Positions 40,153 through 48,970 are shown, numbered from the stretch's first letter. The stretch is 64,000 nucleotides of DNA from UBA1930 sp943368475 (GCA_943368475.1 CALRLF020000010.1:10635-74634), one strand, 5' to 3'. The notes: generated by a model not told the origin, from the sequence alone. Made by a program: numbers and translations.

Positions 40153-41652
40153 ATGAGTAAACCAACTGCAATAGTTATTGGTGCTGGTATTGCAGGATTA
40201 GCATCTGCGATAAGGCTTGCTGTACAAGGTTTTGAAGTAAATGTATTTGAAAAAAATAATTATCCCGGCGGAAAACTTTCTCATTTTAATTTAGGTACTT
40301 ATCAATTTGATGCTGGACCAAGTTTATTTACACAGCCACAAAATATTATTGACTTATTTCAATTAGCAAATGAACCTATTGAAGACTACTTTTCTTATGA
40401 ATCATTACCCATCTCTTTTAAATATTTTTATGAAGATGGTACTGTTGTAAATGCTTACACTAATGAAAATAAATTAACCAAAGAGTTAAAGGAAAAGTTA
40501 GGCGAAGATGAATCAGCTGTAAAAAATTACTTGAACCAATCAGCAAATATTTATACCAACATTGGCAAAATATTTTTGAATTTTTCACTACATAAAAAAG
40601 CAACGTTATTTAAAGCTCCCATACGAAAGGCAATAGCTGCAACCAAGGTAAAGTATTTGTTTAAAAGTATGCATCGTGAAAATGCTACAACTTTTAAGAA
40701 TGCAAAAACAGTTCAGTTATTTAACAGGTATGCTACTTATAATGGTAGCAATCCTTACAAGGCTCCAAGTATGTTGTGCTTAATACCACATTTAGAATTA
40801 AGTGAGGGTACATTTTATCCCAAAGGTGGAATGATTACTATTACCAACGCTTTGTATAAATTGGCTCAGAAAAAAGGGGTTCAATTTTATTTTAATTCAC
40901 CTGTAGAAAGGATTATTGAGAAAGAAAAATCTGTAGTAGGTATTGTTGTAAAAGGAGAAAATTTTTACAGTAATACTGTTATAAGCAATATGGATGTGTA
41001 TTTCACCTACAAGCATTTGCTAAACAATGAACACAAAGCAGCAAAAGTTTTGAAACAAGAAAGAAGCAGTAGTGCTTTAATATTTTATTGGGGTATAAAA
41101 AAAGAGTTTAAAGAGCTAGAGTTGCACAATATTTTTTTTAGCAACAATTACAAAGAAGAGTTCAACAGTTTGTTCAAAACAAAACAATTGTACAACGACC
41201 CAACAGTATATATCAATATAACCAGTAAATGTGAACCTAATTTACAAGCACCTTTGGGTAAAGAAAACTGGTTTGTAATGATTAATGTTCCTGCTAATAT
41301 TGGTCAAAATTGGGAAGCTTATAAAACACAAGCTAAAGCCAATATTTTAAAGAAACTAAATAAAATGCTTGGTGTTAATATTGAACAGTTAATTGAGGAA
41401 GAGGCAGTTTTAGATCCTGTTTTAATTGAAAATAAAACAGCTTCTTATATGGGTTCATTGTATGGTACTTCTTCTAATTCAAAAATGGCAGCATTTTTAC
41501 GTCATCCCAATTTTAGTAAGCAAATAAAGGGCTTATATTTTGTGGGAGGAAGTGTTCATCCTGGTGGGGGAATTCCTCTATGTTTACAAAGTGCAAAAAT
41601 AATGAGTCAATTGGTTGCAGAAGACGCCCTCAAAAAACACATATCTCATTGA
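40153..41652 (+). CDS. crtD: CrtI-type carotenoid desaturase, probably CrtD (3,4-desaturase)
   Basis: 499 residues. FAD fold IVIGAGIAGLASAIRLAVQGFEV with FEKNNYPGGKLSHF and the C-terminal signature GGSVHPGGGIPLCLQSAKI place it in the CrtI family, distinct from the first desaturase. Next to cruF, the parsimonious role is introducing the 3',4' double bond after 1',2' hydration, as CrtD does in related Bacteroidota. The enzyme could also be a second phytoene-type desaturase. Its TGA overlaps the cruF TTG start. Confidence 0.82.
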   Translation: MSKPTAIVIGAGIAGLASAIRLAVQGFEVNVFEKNNYPGGKLSHFNLGTYQFDAGPSLFTQPQNIIDLFQLANEPIEDYFSYESLPISFKYFYEDGTVVNAYTNENKLTKELKEKLGEDESAVKNYLNQSANIYTNIGKIFLNFSLHKKATLFKAPIRKAIAATKVKYLFKSMHRENATTFKNAKTVQLFNRYATYNGSNPYKAPSMLCLIPHLELSEGTFYPKGGMITITNALYKLAQKKGVQFYFNSPVERIIEKEKSVVGIVVKGENFYSNTVISNMDVYFTYKHLLNNEHKAAKVLKQERSSSALIFYWGIKKEFKELELHNIFFSNNYKEEFNSLFKTKQLYNDPTVYINITSKCEPNLQAPLGKENWFVMINVPANIGQNWEAYKTQAKANILKKLNKMLGVNIEQLIEEEAVLDPVLIENKTASYMGSLYGTSSNSKMAAFLRHPNFSKQIKGLYFVGGSVHPGGGIPLCLQSAKIMSQLVAEDALKKHISH

Positions 41653-42332
41653 AAGTTTCAAAAAAAAATATTGCTCTTTTTTTAGCTTTGCTTTTTCATG
41701 TGAGTGGAGCAATAGGTATCTTATTTTCACCTTATAAAGATTGGTTTATACAAAACACACCACTCAATCTTTGTTTAATGGCTGCTTTGCTTTTTTATAC
41801 CCACGAAGAAAAAAATACTTCTTTCTATTTCTTTGCAATTCTTGCATTTGCAACAGGAATGATTACGGAAATAATTGGTGTAAATACAGGTTATTTATTT
41901 GGAAATTATAGTTATGGTTCGGTTATGGGTTTTAAACTAAAAGGAGTTCCATTATTAATAGGTGTACAATGGTTTGTTACTGTATTTTGTTGTGGTTGTA
42001 TTGTGCATCAATTACATCTATGGTTAGAGAAAAAATATGAAAGTCAAGGTTTAATGATTTCTCCAAAAATTCAGTTTGCATCTTTGATTGTCGATAGTGC
42101 TTTGTTAGCAACAACTTTCGATTTTATTATGGAACCAGTAGCTATTGATTTACTTTTTTGGCAATGGCAAAACAATACAATTCCATTTTACAACTATGTA
42201 TGTTGGTTTGTAATCAGTTTAATATTAATGATTGCTTTTCGAAAGCTGCCTTTTAAAAAAGAGAACCATTTTGCAATACATTTGTTTATTATACAAGTAC
42301 TATTTTTTTTAATACTCAGAACTTTTTCATAA
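41649..42332 (+). CDS. cruF: Carotenoid 1',2'-hydratase (CruF, DUF422)
   Basis: 227 residues from the TTG at 41649, which overlaps the crtD TGA (TTGA). An in-frame ATG at 41580 lies inside crtD and would give non-family residues. The protein has about seven hydrophobic helices and the conserved segments TEIIGVNTGYLFGNYSYG, GVPLLIGVQWFV, LIVDSALLATTFDFIMEPVAI and WQNNTIPFYNYVCWF, as in CruF proteins that hydrate the psi end of monocyclic carotenoids. It ends in TAATG shared with crtZ. Confidence 0.88.
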   Translation: MKVSKKNIALFLALLFHVSGAIGILFSPYKDWFIQNTPLNLCLMAALLFYTHEEKNTSFYFFAILAFATGMITEIIGVNTGYLFGNYSYGSVMGFKLKGVPLLIGVQWFVTVFCCGCIVHQLHLWLEKKYESQGLMISPKIQFASLIVDSALLATTFDFIMEPVAIDLLFWQWQNNTIPFYNYVCWFVISLILMIAFRKLPFKKENHFAIHLFIIQVLFFLILRTFS

Positions 42333-42811
42333 TGCTGTTTAGTATATTTATAACCCTACTCACTTTTGCTGTAATGGAGCTAATAACTTGGCTTACACAC
42401 AAGTATGTAATGCATGGTTTTTTGTGGTATTTACACGAAGATCATCACCAGCCATCGGGGCATGTGTTCGAAAAAAATGACGCCTTCTTTCTAATCTTTG
42501 CTATTCCAAGTTGGTTATGCATCATGTTGGGTTTACAAAATCAATTGTATTGGGTTGCAGCGATTGGTTTTGGTATTGCATTGTATGGGTTGGCTTATTT
42601 TATTGTGCATGAAGTAATTATTCATCAAAGAATTAAATGGTTTACCAGAAGTAACAATCGTTACATTAAAGCCATTCGTTGGGCACACAAAATGCACCAC
42701 AAACATTTAGATAAAGAGGAGGGAGAAAGTTTTGGAATGCTTATTGTAGCTAAAAAATATTGGGATAAGGTTCGTAAAGACGAATCGATACAAAAAGTTA
42801 AAGCATCTTAA
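42332..42811 (+). CDS. crtZ: Beta-carotene 3-hydroxylase, fatty-acid-hydroxylase type
   Basis: 159 residues of the CrtZ/sterol desaturase family, an integral membrane di-iron enzyme that hydroxylates beta-ionone rings. Its histidine clusters are HKYVMHGFLWYLHEDHHQ, HEVIIH and HKMHHKH. The ATG overlaps the cruF TAA (TAATG), so translation is coupled. It probably adds the 3-OH to the ring made by CrtY. It is the last gene of the crt run, and the promoter for greA begins 26 nt later. Confidence 0.93.
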   Translation: MLFSIFITLLTFAVMELITWLTHKYVMHGFLWYLHEDHHQPSGHVFEKNDAFFLIFAIPSWLCIMLGLQNQLYWVAAIGFGIALYGLAYFIVHEVIIHQRIKWFTRSNNRYIKAIRWAHKMHHKHLDKEEGESFGMLIVAKKYWDKVRKDESIQKVKAS

Positions 42812-42836
42812 AAAAAATCAACACAACTACAGCGTC

Positions 42837-42866
42837 TTGTAGTTTGAATAAGATTTTCTATATTTG
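42837..42866 (+). promoter_or_regulatory. Promoter of greA (Bacteroidota type)
   Basis: -33 TTG at 42837-42839 and -7 TATATTTG at 42859-42866 are separated by 19 nt, a strong match to the TTG-N19-TAnnTTTG consensus. Transcription should start around 42872, only a few bases before the hairpin at 42876. Confidence 0.7.
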
Positions 42867-42875
42867 TATTTTATG

Positions 42876-42902
42876 CAACGCTACATTTTATATGTGGCGT
42901 TG
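42876..42902 (+). terminator. Intrinsic terminator in the greA leader
   Basis: CAACGCTACAT (42876-42886) pairs with ATGTGGCGTTG (42892-42902), one G-U, 5-nt loop, followed by TATTTTTTTT. It is 31 nt upstream of the greA start codon and just downstream of a good promoter. It could end the crt operon, regulate greA by attenuation, or produce a short leader RNA. Confidence 0.8.
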
Positions 42903-42933
42903 TATTTTTTTTATCTCTTCTAAACAAAAGACT

Positions 42934-43401
42934 ATGAGTGAATATGTAACACAAGACACTTTTGACAAAATGAAGGTAGAGCTGCATCGCATGAAATCAA
43001 TTGACCGACCTGCAGCGTCAAAAGCCATTGCCGAAGCCAGAGAAAAAGGCGATTTAAAAGAAAATGCTGAGTACGATAGTGCCAAAGAAGCACAAGGTAT
43101 GTTGGAAGCAAAAATTAAACAATTGGAAGGTGTAATTGCCACTGCTAAGATTGTTGATACCAATACAATCGATACCAGCAGAGTAAGCATTTTAACCAAA
43201 GTAACCATTACCAATATGGCTACTAAAAAAACAGTTACCTATCAGTTGGTGGGTGAAAAAGAAGCCGATCTAAAATCTGGAAAAATTTCAGCATCCTCTC
43301 CAATTGGAAAAGGATTAATGGGTAAAGTAAAAGGTGAAGTAGCAGAAGTTCAAGCACCTAATGGTGTTATGAAATTTAAAATTGATGATATAACTGTTTA
43401 A
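42934..43401 (+). CDS. greA: Transcription elongation factor GreA
   Basis: 155 residues. The N-terminal coiled coil MKVELHRMKSIDRPAASKAIAEAREKGDLKENAEYDSAKEAQ carries the acidic tip (DLKENAEYD) that enters the RNA polymerase secondary channel to stimulate cleavage of backtracked transcripts. The C-terminal FKBP-like domain ends FKIDDITV. Start at ATG 42934; the upstream in-frame sequence is the leader with its terminator. Likely regulated through that leader (see findings). Confidence 0.96.
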   Translation: MSEYVTQDTFDKMKVELHRMKSIDRPAASKAIAEAREKGDLKENAEYDSAKEAQGMLEAKIKQLEGVIATAKIVDTNTIDTSRVSILTKVTITNMATKKTVTYQLVGEKEADLKSGKISASSPIGKGLMGKVKGEVAEVQAPNGVMKFKIDDITV

Positions 43402-43421
43402 ATTTCTCAAAACACATGTAC

Positions 43422-43448
43422 AAAATGCAGTCTATTGGGCTGCATTTT
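43422..43448 (+). terminator. Terminator after greA
   Basis: AAAATGCAG (43422-43430) pairs with CTGCATTTT (43440-43448) around a 9-nt loop; TGTTTT follows. It lies 20 nt after the greA stop. Confidence 0.82.
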
Positions 43449-43490
43449 TGTTTTAAATCAACTTAATTTGCAGCATCTTAAAATGATTGT

Positions 43491-43880
43491 ATGACTATAT
43501 TTTCAAAAATTATTAATGGAGAAATTCCTTGTCATAAAATTGCAGAGAATGATCAGTTCATTGCATTTTTAGACATTTTTCCTGTACAATATGGTCACAC
43601 ATTGGTAGTACCAAAAATTGAAGTTGATAAAATATTCGATGTGCCTGATGCATATTTAGCCAATCTGCTATTGTTTGCAAAACCTATTGCCCATGCTATA
43701 GAAAAAGCTTTTGAGTGCAATAGGGTAAATATAATTACTGTTGGGCTCGAAGTGCCCCATGCTCACGTGCATTTGTTGGCTACCAATACTTTGCATGATG
43801 TAGATTTAAGCAAACCCAAGTTGAAATTATCTTCAGACGAGCTAAAAGAAGTGCAACAAAAAATTATAGCGTTTTTATAA
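43491..43880 (+). CDS. HIT family protein
   Basis: 129 residues with the histidine triad HAHVHLLA near the C-terminus (preceded by VGLEVP) and the N-terminal HIT-specific IFSKIINGEIPCHKIAEND and FLDIFPVQYGHTLVVPK. HIT proteins hydrolyse nucleoside phosphoramidates or dinucleotides in the cytoplasm. Its start lies 89 nt after greA, beyond the terminator. The rsmA gene follows after 51 nt, so the two may be cotranscribed. Confidence 0.93.
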   Translation: MTIFSKIINGEIPCHKIAENDQFIAFLDIFPVQYGHTLVVPKIEVDKIFDVPDAYLANLLLFAKPIAHAIEKAFECNRVNIITVGLEVPHAHVHLLATNTLHDVDLSKPKLKLSSDELKEVQQKIIAFL

Positions 43881-43931
43881 AATACAACTTGCTATTCACA
43901 CATTCTGCTTGCTGTGCTTACATTTGCTATA

Positions 43932-44738
43932 ATGCAGTACACACTTAAGAAAAGTTTAGGTCAACATTTTTTGAAGGATGAAAATATTTGTAAAAAAATT
44001 GTTGATGCAGTTGAGCAAACACTCTCTGAACATTCAATCAATCAATTGGTAGAAGTTGGTCCAGGTGGTGGTGCTATCACAAAATATTTGTTGCAAATAC
44101 CTAATGTAGATTTTAAAGCCGTAGAACTAGACGAAGAAAAAGTGCAGTTTTTAGAAGCAACTTATCCTGCTATTCGAAATAGAATTATTCATAAAAGCTT
44201 TTTAGATATAGATGCTCCTTTCGAAAATAAGTTTGTGGTAGTAGGAAATTTCCCTTACAACATTTCTTCACAAATACTGTTTAAAATACTGAAATGGAAG
44301 CAACAAGTGCCTGTGGTAATTGGGATGTTTCAAAAAGAAGTAGCACAAAGGGTTGCAGCAAAACCCAATAGTAAAACTTATGGAATTTTGAGTGTTCTAA
44401 TTCAGGCATATTACGATGTAGAGTATTTATTCGATGTATCACCAGGTTGTTTTAATCCACCACCAAAAGTAATGAGTGGTGTAATTAAATTGAAATTGAG
44501 AAATACAAGATATGAAGTGAAGAGTGAAAAGGCATTTGTGCTATTAGTGAAGTTGGCATTTAATCAACGAAGAAAAATGTTGCGTAATGCAGTGAAGTCA
44601 GTATTTACAACAGAGGTTTTACAAGATGAAATATTTAATAAAAGAGCTGAACAACTAAGCATTGACGATTTTGCGGCATTAACTTTTAAAATGCAAGGCA
44701 AAAGCGATGTTGAGGCAGATACAATGAATGAAGTATAA
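43932..44738 (+). CDS. rsmA: 16S rRNA dimethyladenosine transferase (RsmA/KsgA)
   Basis: 268 residues. It opens with the diagnostic KKSLGQHFLKDENIC, has the SAM-binding VEVGPGGGAITKYLL and the catalytic NFPYNISSQILF motif, and ends with the C-terminal helical domain. It dimethylates two adjacent adenines near the 3' end of 16S rRNA. ATG 43932 (MQYTLKKSLGQHF) fits; the six residues of the longer frame are not conserved. Confidence 0.96.
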   Translation: MQYTLKKSLGQHFLKDENICKKIVDAVEQTLSEHSINQLVEVGPGGGAITKYLLQIPNVDFKAVELDEEKVQFLEATYPAIRNRIIHKSFLDIDAPFENKFVVVGNFPYNISSQILFKILKWKQQVPVVIGMFQKEVAQRVAAKPNSKTYGILSVLIQAYYDVEYLFDVSPGCFNPPPKVMSGVIKLKLRNTRYEVKSEKAFVLLVKLAFNQRRKMLRNAVKSVFTTEVLQDEIFNKRAEQLSIDDFAALTFKMQGKSDVEADTMNEV

Positions 44739-44804
44739 ATGTCTTCTAATCATTACAGATAACAGAGTCGTTTTTTTGTATAAATATTGAAAACTAAACA
44801 GGAA

Positions 44805-45728
44805 GTGAAAAAAGTAATTATAACAGGTCCGGCACATGCAATAGTTGAAGATGTTTTATTAACCAATGGGTATACAGTAGTGAATAATCCTGCTATTAGT
44901 TATAATGAACTTACAACTCAAATAATTGATGCTGTTGGTTTAATACTTACAACACGAATAAAGGCTGATAAAGCATTACTCGAAAAAGCCAATACATTGC
45001 AATGGATTGGTCGTTTGGGCAGTGGTATGGAATTAATTGATGTTGCTTACGCAGAAAGTAGAGGCATAAAATGCTTTAGCAGCCCCGAAGGAAATAGAAA
45101 TGCTGTAGCCGAACATACATTGGCTTTATTACTAAATTTAATGAATAAAGTAAACAGTAGTTACGAGTTATTAAAAACTGGTGTGTGGGCAAGAGAACAA
45201 AGTAGAGGCGAAGAACTAAATGGCAAAACCGTTGGTATCATTGGGTTTGGAAATGCAGGTAGCAGTTTTGCCAAATTGTTAGGAGCTTTTGATGTTACAG
45301 TACTAGCGTACGATAAATACAAAACTGGCTTTGCAAATGGTCATATTAGAGAAGCAAATATCGAACAAATACAACGCTATGCCAATGTAATTAGTTTTCA
45401 CATTCCACTGACGGAAGACACCTATCATTTTGCAAGTGATACTTTTTTTAATGCACTAGAAAACAAACCTTATTTTTTAAATACCTGCAGAGGAAAAGTT
45501 ACTGATACTCAAGCATTAATTATTGCTTTAGAAAACAATAAGCTTAAAGCTGCTGGTTTGGATGTGTTGGAAAATGAAAAGTTAGAAACTTATACTACTG
45601 AAGAAAAACAACAACTAGAAAAATTATTAAATTTCAATAATGTTTTAATTACTCCGCATACCGCAGGTGTTACAAAAGATTCTTTTTATAAAATGAGTAA
45701 AGTGTTATTAGATAAATTACCTCTTTAA
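44805..45728 (+). CDS. D-isomer 2-hydroxyacid dehydrogenase (SerA-like)
   Basis: About 307 residues, with the NAD-binding GKTVGIIGFGNAGSSFAKLLG and the catalytic residues Arg (LNTCRGKVTD), Glu (LDVLENEKLET) and His (ITPHTAGVT). It oxidises a 2-hydroxy acid such as 3-phosphoglycerate. Lack of the C-terminal ACT domain means a SerA role is not certain. I chose GTG 44805, preceded by AGGAA; the TTG at 44787 is an alternative. It is two bases upstream of crtY, an unusual operon partner. Confidence 0.85.
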   Translation: MKKVIITGPAHAIVEDVLLTNGYTVVNNPAISYNELTTQIIDAVGLILTTRIKADKALLEKANTLQWIGRLGSGMELIDVAYAESRGIKCFSSPEGNRNAVAEHTLALLLNLMNKVNSSYELLKTGVWAREQSRGEELNGKTVGIIGFGNAGSSFAKLLGAFDVTVLAYDKYKTGFANGHIREANIEQIQRYANVISFHIPLTEDTYHFASDTFFNALENKPYFLNTCRGKVTDTQALIIALENNKLKAAGLDVLENEKLETYTTEEKQQLEKLLNFNNVLITPHTAGVTKDSFYKMSKVLLDKLPL

Positions 45729-45730
45729 TA

Positions 45731-46879
45731 TTGGCAAAGCAATACGACTATATTATTACAGGTGCAGGCTGTTCAGGATTAAGCTTATTAATGAGAATTT
45801 TGCAGCAACCAACGCTATGTAAAAAGAGCATTTTAGTAATTGATGAACAACCAAAAAATAAAAACGATCGTACTTGGTGTTTTTGGGAGAAAGACAATGG
45901 GTTATTTAATGAAATTGTACACCATAGCTGGCAAGAACTAAAATTTGAATCCGGTGATTATACTGGTAGTTTTTCAATTGCACCTTATAGTTATAAAATG
46001 ATTCATGGTTTAGATTTTTATAATCATGTAATCAATTTCGCTAAACAGTTTTCAAATGTTGAATTTCGATATGAGAAGATTATTCATGTAGCTACTGAAA
46101 ACAATACTTCAGTTGTTGAACTGGTCAGCGAAAAAGTATTCGCCAATTATATTTTCAATTCAATTTTATTTGAACAACCCATCATTACAAAAAATGAATA
46201 CTATTTGTTGCAACATTTCAAAGGTTGGGTAATCGAAACAACAGAAAACTATTTCGATGTTAATACAGCAACTTTCATGGATTTTACTGTTAGCCAACAA
46301 CACGGTACAACCTTTATGTATGTTCTGCCAACGGCAAAAAATAAAGCTTTGGTAGAGTACACTTTGTTTACTGAAAAACTATTGCCACAAGAAGCTTATG
46401 CAACTGCCTTACAAAAATATATTACTGAAAAGTTGGGTATACAATCTTACAATGTACTACATGAAGAGTTTGGCATTATTCCAATGACCAATCATTTATT
46501 TCCTACACATCAGGGTAATGTTGTTTATATTGGTATAGCTGGTGGACAAGCAAAAGGTAGCAGCGGTTATGCTTTCAACTTTATTCAAAAACGAACAACA
46601 CAAATTGTAGAATCACTTGTACAAAACAATCATCCTTTTGTAATTAGAAGTTTTAGTGATAAAAAATTTCATTTGTACGATAGTGTATTATTGAATGTTT
46701 TGCAAAACAAAAAAATGGAAGGTGCTGCAATTTTCTCTGCAATTTTCAAAGCCAATACACTACAAAATGTTTTACAATTTTTAGATAACGATAGTAATCT
46801 ACTGCAAGACTTAAAAATTATGAGTAGCGTACCTACATCAATATTTTTACCAGCTGCATTAAAAGAATTGTTTAGTTAA
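45731..46879 (+). CDS. crtY: Lycopene beta-cyclase (CrtY type)
   Basis: 382 residues starting at TTG 45731, only two bases after the dehydrogenase stop. N-terminal FAD-like fold YDYIITGAGCSGLSLLMRIL, then NKNDRTWCFWEKDNG and SYKMIHGLDFYNHV, both CrtY hallmarks; PMTNHLFPTHQGNVVYIGIAGGQAKGSSGYAFNFIQK is the C-terminal family motif. It closes the psi end of lycopene to a beta ring. It completes the crt set, though 3 kb away from crtZ. The stop overlaps that of the convergent channel gene. Confidence 0.93.
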   Translation: MAKQYDYIITGAGCSGLSLLMRILQQPTLCKKSILVIDEQPKNKNDRTWCFWEKDNGLFNEIVHHSWQELKFESGDYTGSFSIAPYSYKMIHGLDFYNHVINFAKQFSNVEFRYEKIIHVATENNTSVVELVSEKVFANYIFNSILFEQPIITKNEYYLLQHFKGWVIETTENYFDVNTATFMDFTVSQQHGTTFMYVLPTAKNKALVEYTLFTEKLLPQEAYATALQKYITEKLGIQSYNVLHEEFGIIPMTNHLFPTHQGNVVYIGIAGGQAKGSSGYAFNFIQKRTTQIVESLVQNNHPFVIRSFSDKKFHLYDSVLLNVLQNKKMEGAAIFSAIFKANTLQNVLQFLDNDSNLLQDLKIMSSVPTSIFLPAALKELFS

Positions 46880-47478
46880 ATTTCGGGCAACCTCAATCGT
46901 TTCCATTTGCTTATTATTCTTAATGTTACAACCAGTGTAACACAAATAAATAAGTTTACATCTTTCGAAATACCCAATTCAATTAAATAAATATATATCA
47001 ATCCACCAGCCAAGCAGGCTGTTGCATACAATTCACCTCTTCTTAAAAGATTGGGAACTTCATTGCTAATTATATCAGCAATAAAGCCACCAAATGTTGC
47101 AGATATTACACCCATTATCACAGCATAGCCAGTATTAATGTTGGCAGCTAAACTCATTTCAATACCTGCAGCTGTAAATAAGCCAATCCCAATGGCATCG
47201 GTAAAAAAAATGCTTCTCTTAAACTTACTCATATTGGTATCAAACAAAAAAACAATAATTATAGCACCCAAAACCAATCCCAATGCTAAGTAATCATTAA
47301 CCCAGTTTACGGGTCGTATTCCAATTAATAAATCTCTAATTGTTCCACCACCATAGGCAGTTGCAAAAGCCAATACTACTGCACCAAATATGTCCATCTT
47401 ATGTGTTCTTGCTTTTAATGCTCCTGTTAAAGCAAAAATAAAAATGCCTATATAGCTTATGATTTGAACAAATTTCAT
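46876..47478 (-). CDS. Trimeric intracellular cation channel family protein (UPF0126)
   Basis: 200 residues, seven predicted helices arranged as two repeats. The first repeat starts ISYIGIFIFALTGALKARTHKMDIFGAVVLAFATAYGGGTIRDLLIG and the second has FFTDAIGIGLFTAAGIEMSL and TFGGFIADIISNEVPNLL. This is the YvgK/UPF0126, or TRIC-like, family; bacterial members form K+-selective trimeric channels. Convergent with crtY with a 4-nt stop overlap (46876-46879). Confidence 0.92.
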   Translation of the reverse strand: MKFVQIISYIGIFIFALTGALKARTHKMDIFGAVVLAFATAYGGGTIRDLLIGIRPVNWVNDYLALGLVLGAIIIVFLFDTNMSKFKRSIFFTDAIGIGLFTAAGIEMSLAANINTGYAVIMGVISATFGGFIADIISNEVPNLLRRGELYATACLAGGLIYIYLIELGISKDVNLFICVTLVVTLRIISKWKRLRLPEI

Positions 47479-47590
47479 AGGTTGAAGATAGAAAACAATT
47501 CAACAATATGCATACACTTCATGTAGTTAACAATGGCATCATTTTCCAACTCAATCAACTCTCATTATATTGCAGCATTAAAACGATTGT

Positions 47591-48370
47591 ATGCAATACA
47601 CAACTTTACTTACCGATTTACAAAATGGAATTTTAACCATCACCATTAATCGTCCAGATAAATTAAATGCATTAAATAAAGATGTATTTACCGATTTAGA
47701 TAATGCCATTAACGAAGTATATAGCAACAGCCAAATTCAATCAGCCATCATCACAGGTGCAGGCAGCAAAGCATTTGTTGCAGGTGCCGATATTACTGAG
47801 TTTGGAGCACTAACTGTAGAAGAAGGTAAAACATTGGCACGTAGAGGTCAAATTGTTTTCAATAAAATTGAGAACAGTCCAAAACCAATCATTGCTTGTG
47901 TAAATGGGTTTGCATTGGGTGGTGGTTGTGAGTTGGCAATGGCTTGCCATTTTCGTATAGCATCGGATAATGCAAAGTTTGGGCAGCCCGAAGTAAACTT
48001 AGGCTTAATACCAGGTTATGGTGGTACACAACGTTTGGTGCAACTTATTGGTAAAGGCAAAGCAATCGAATTATTAATTTCTGCAAGCATCATCGATGCT
48101 GTAACTGCATTACAATATAGTTTGGTAAATTATGTAGTACCACAAGATGAATTATTGCAAAAAGCAATCAGCATTTTGCAAATAGTAAATACAAAAGCAC
48201 CATTAGCAGTTGCCGCATGTTTACAAGCAGCCAATGCAGTATGGGACGAAAGCAAAAACGGGTTTGACGAAGAAATTAATGCTTTTGGTAACTGCTTTGG
48301 TACAAACGATATGCAAGAAGGAACAACCGCCTTTTTAGAAAAACGCAAAGCCATTTTTACGGGTAAATAA
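47591..48370 (+). CDS. Enoyl-CoA hydratase (crotonase family)
   Basis: 259 residues. The oxyanion loops are AFVAGADITEF and GFALGGGCELAMACHFR; PEVNLGLIPGYGGTQRL follows. Both catalytic glutamates of hydratases are in place (CELA and QPEV), so it should hydrate enoyl-CoAs in beta-oxidation or a related route. It does not belong to a visible fatty-acid degradation operon, and its exact substrate is open. It precedes tRNA-Arg on the opposite strand. Confidence 0.92.
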   Translation: MQYTTLLTDLQNGILTITINRPDKLNALNKDVFTDLDNAINEVYSNSQIQSAIITGAGSKAFVAGADITEFGALTVEEGKTLARRGQIVFNKIENSPKPIIACVNGFALGGGCELAMACHFRIASDNAKFGQPEVNLGLIPGYGGTQRLVQLIGKGKAIELLISASIIDAVTALQYSLVNYVVPQDELLQKAISILQIVNTKAPLAVAACLQAANAVWDESKNGFDEEINAFGNCFGTNDMQEGTTAFLEKRKAIFTGK

Positions 48371-48382
48371 ATGCAGTTGTAG

Positions 48383-48454
48383 TGGCCTTGCCAAGAATCG
48401 AACTTGGATCTGGAGCTTCGGAAACTCTTATACTATCCATTGTACTACAAGGCC
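48383..48454 (-). tRNA. tRNA-Arg (anticodon CCG)
   Basis: The minus strand folds as a 72-nt tRNA: acceptor GGCCTTG/CAAGGCC, D-stem GTAC/GTAT, anticodon loop TTCCGAA (anticodon CCG, Arg), T-stem CCAAG/CTTGG with the loop TTCGATT and discriminator A. The first anticodon-stem pair (A-C) is mismatched and the last is T-G. CCA is not encoded. I derived this by hand. Confidence 0.88.
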
Positions 48455-48651
48455 ATTGCAGCAAAAATAACAGAACTGCATCAACTAAACTATTCACCAG
48501 CTATTCAAATAAATCTGGCATAAGTTTATTCTTTTGCTTAATTGTAACATGTAACAGCTGCAGTAGAAGCCCCAAACGCTTGTTTTAAGGCTATTTTACG
48601 CACTATTTTTTCACTTTTTGCCGTTTGTGGAAACAAAATTTATTTATCTCT

Positions 48652-48680
48652 TTGCATTTTAATCAAAAACTCTATTTTTG
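48652..48680 (+). promoter_or_regulatory. Promoter of acpP
   Basis: -33 TTG (48652-48654), 18-nt spacer, -7 TATTTTTG (48673-48680), fits the Bacteroidota TTG-N19-TAnnTTTG consensus. The acpP ATG is 25 nt beyond. Confidence 0.65.
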
Positions 48681-48704
48681 CCCCCGTAACTAAAACTTAT
48701 TACA

Positions 48705-48941
48705 ATGTCAGACATCGCAACAAGAGTAAAGAAAATCATCGTTGACAAGTTAGGTGTAGATGAAGCAGAGGTAACTACAGAGGCGTCTTTTACCAACGAC
48801 TTAGGTGCAGATTCTTTGGATACTGTTGAGCTAATCATGGAATTCGAAAAAGAATTCAACATTTCTATTCCTGATGAGCAAGCTGAAACCATCACAACTG
48901 TTGGTCAAGCTGTAGCTTATTTGGAAGAACATGCCAAGTAA
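48705..48941 (+). CDS. acpP: Acyl carrier protein
   Basis: 78 residues, acidic. GADSLDTVELIMEFEKEF carries the phosphopantetheine-accepting S37. ACP shuttles the growing acyl chain through fatty-acid synthesis in the cytoplasm. The gene stands just before fabF with its own promoter (48652-48680) and a terminator-like hairpin after it, the usual acpP-fabF-rnc order in many bacteria. Confidence 0.97.
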   Translation: MSDIATRVKKIIVDKLGVDEAEVTTEASFTNDLGADSLDTVELIMEFEKEFNISIPDEQAETITTVGQAVAYLEEHAK

Positions 48942-48970
48942 AATTTACTCCGTATCGGAATAATGTAACT

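Larger units (their letters stand above)
48371..48704. other. Intergenic region: tRNA-Arg plus acpP promoter
   Basis: The gap of 334 bp holds tRNA-Arg (48383-48454, minus) and the acpP promoter (48652-48680). The stretch 48455-48650 has no ORF I can support. Confidence 0.6.

Noticed and set aside
48382..48588. 68-codon ORF starting ALPRIELGSGA
   Set aside because: It covers the tRNA-Arg gene; the opening residues are the usual translation artefact of a tRNA complement.
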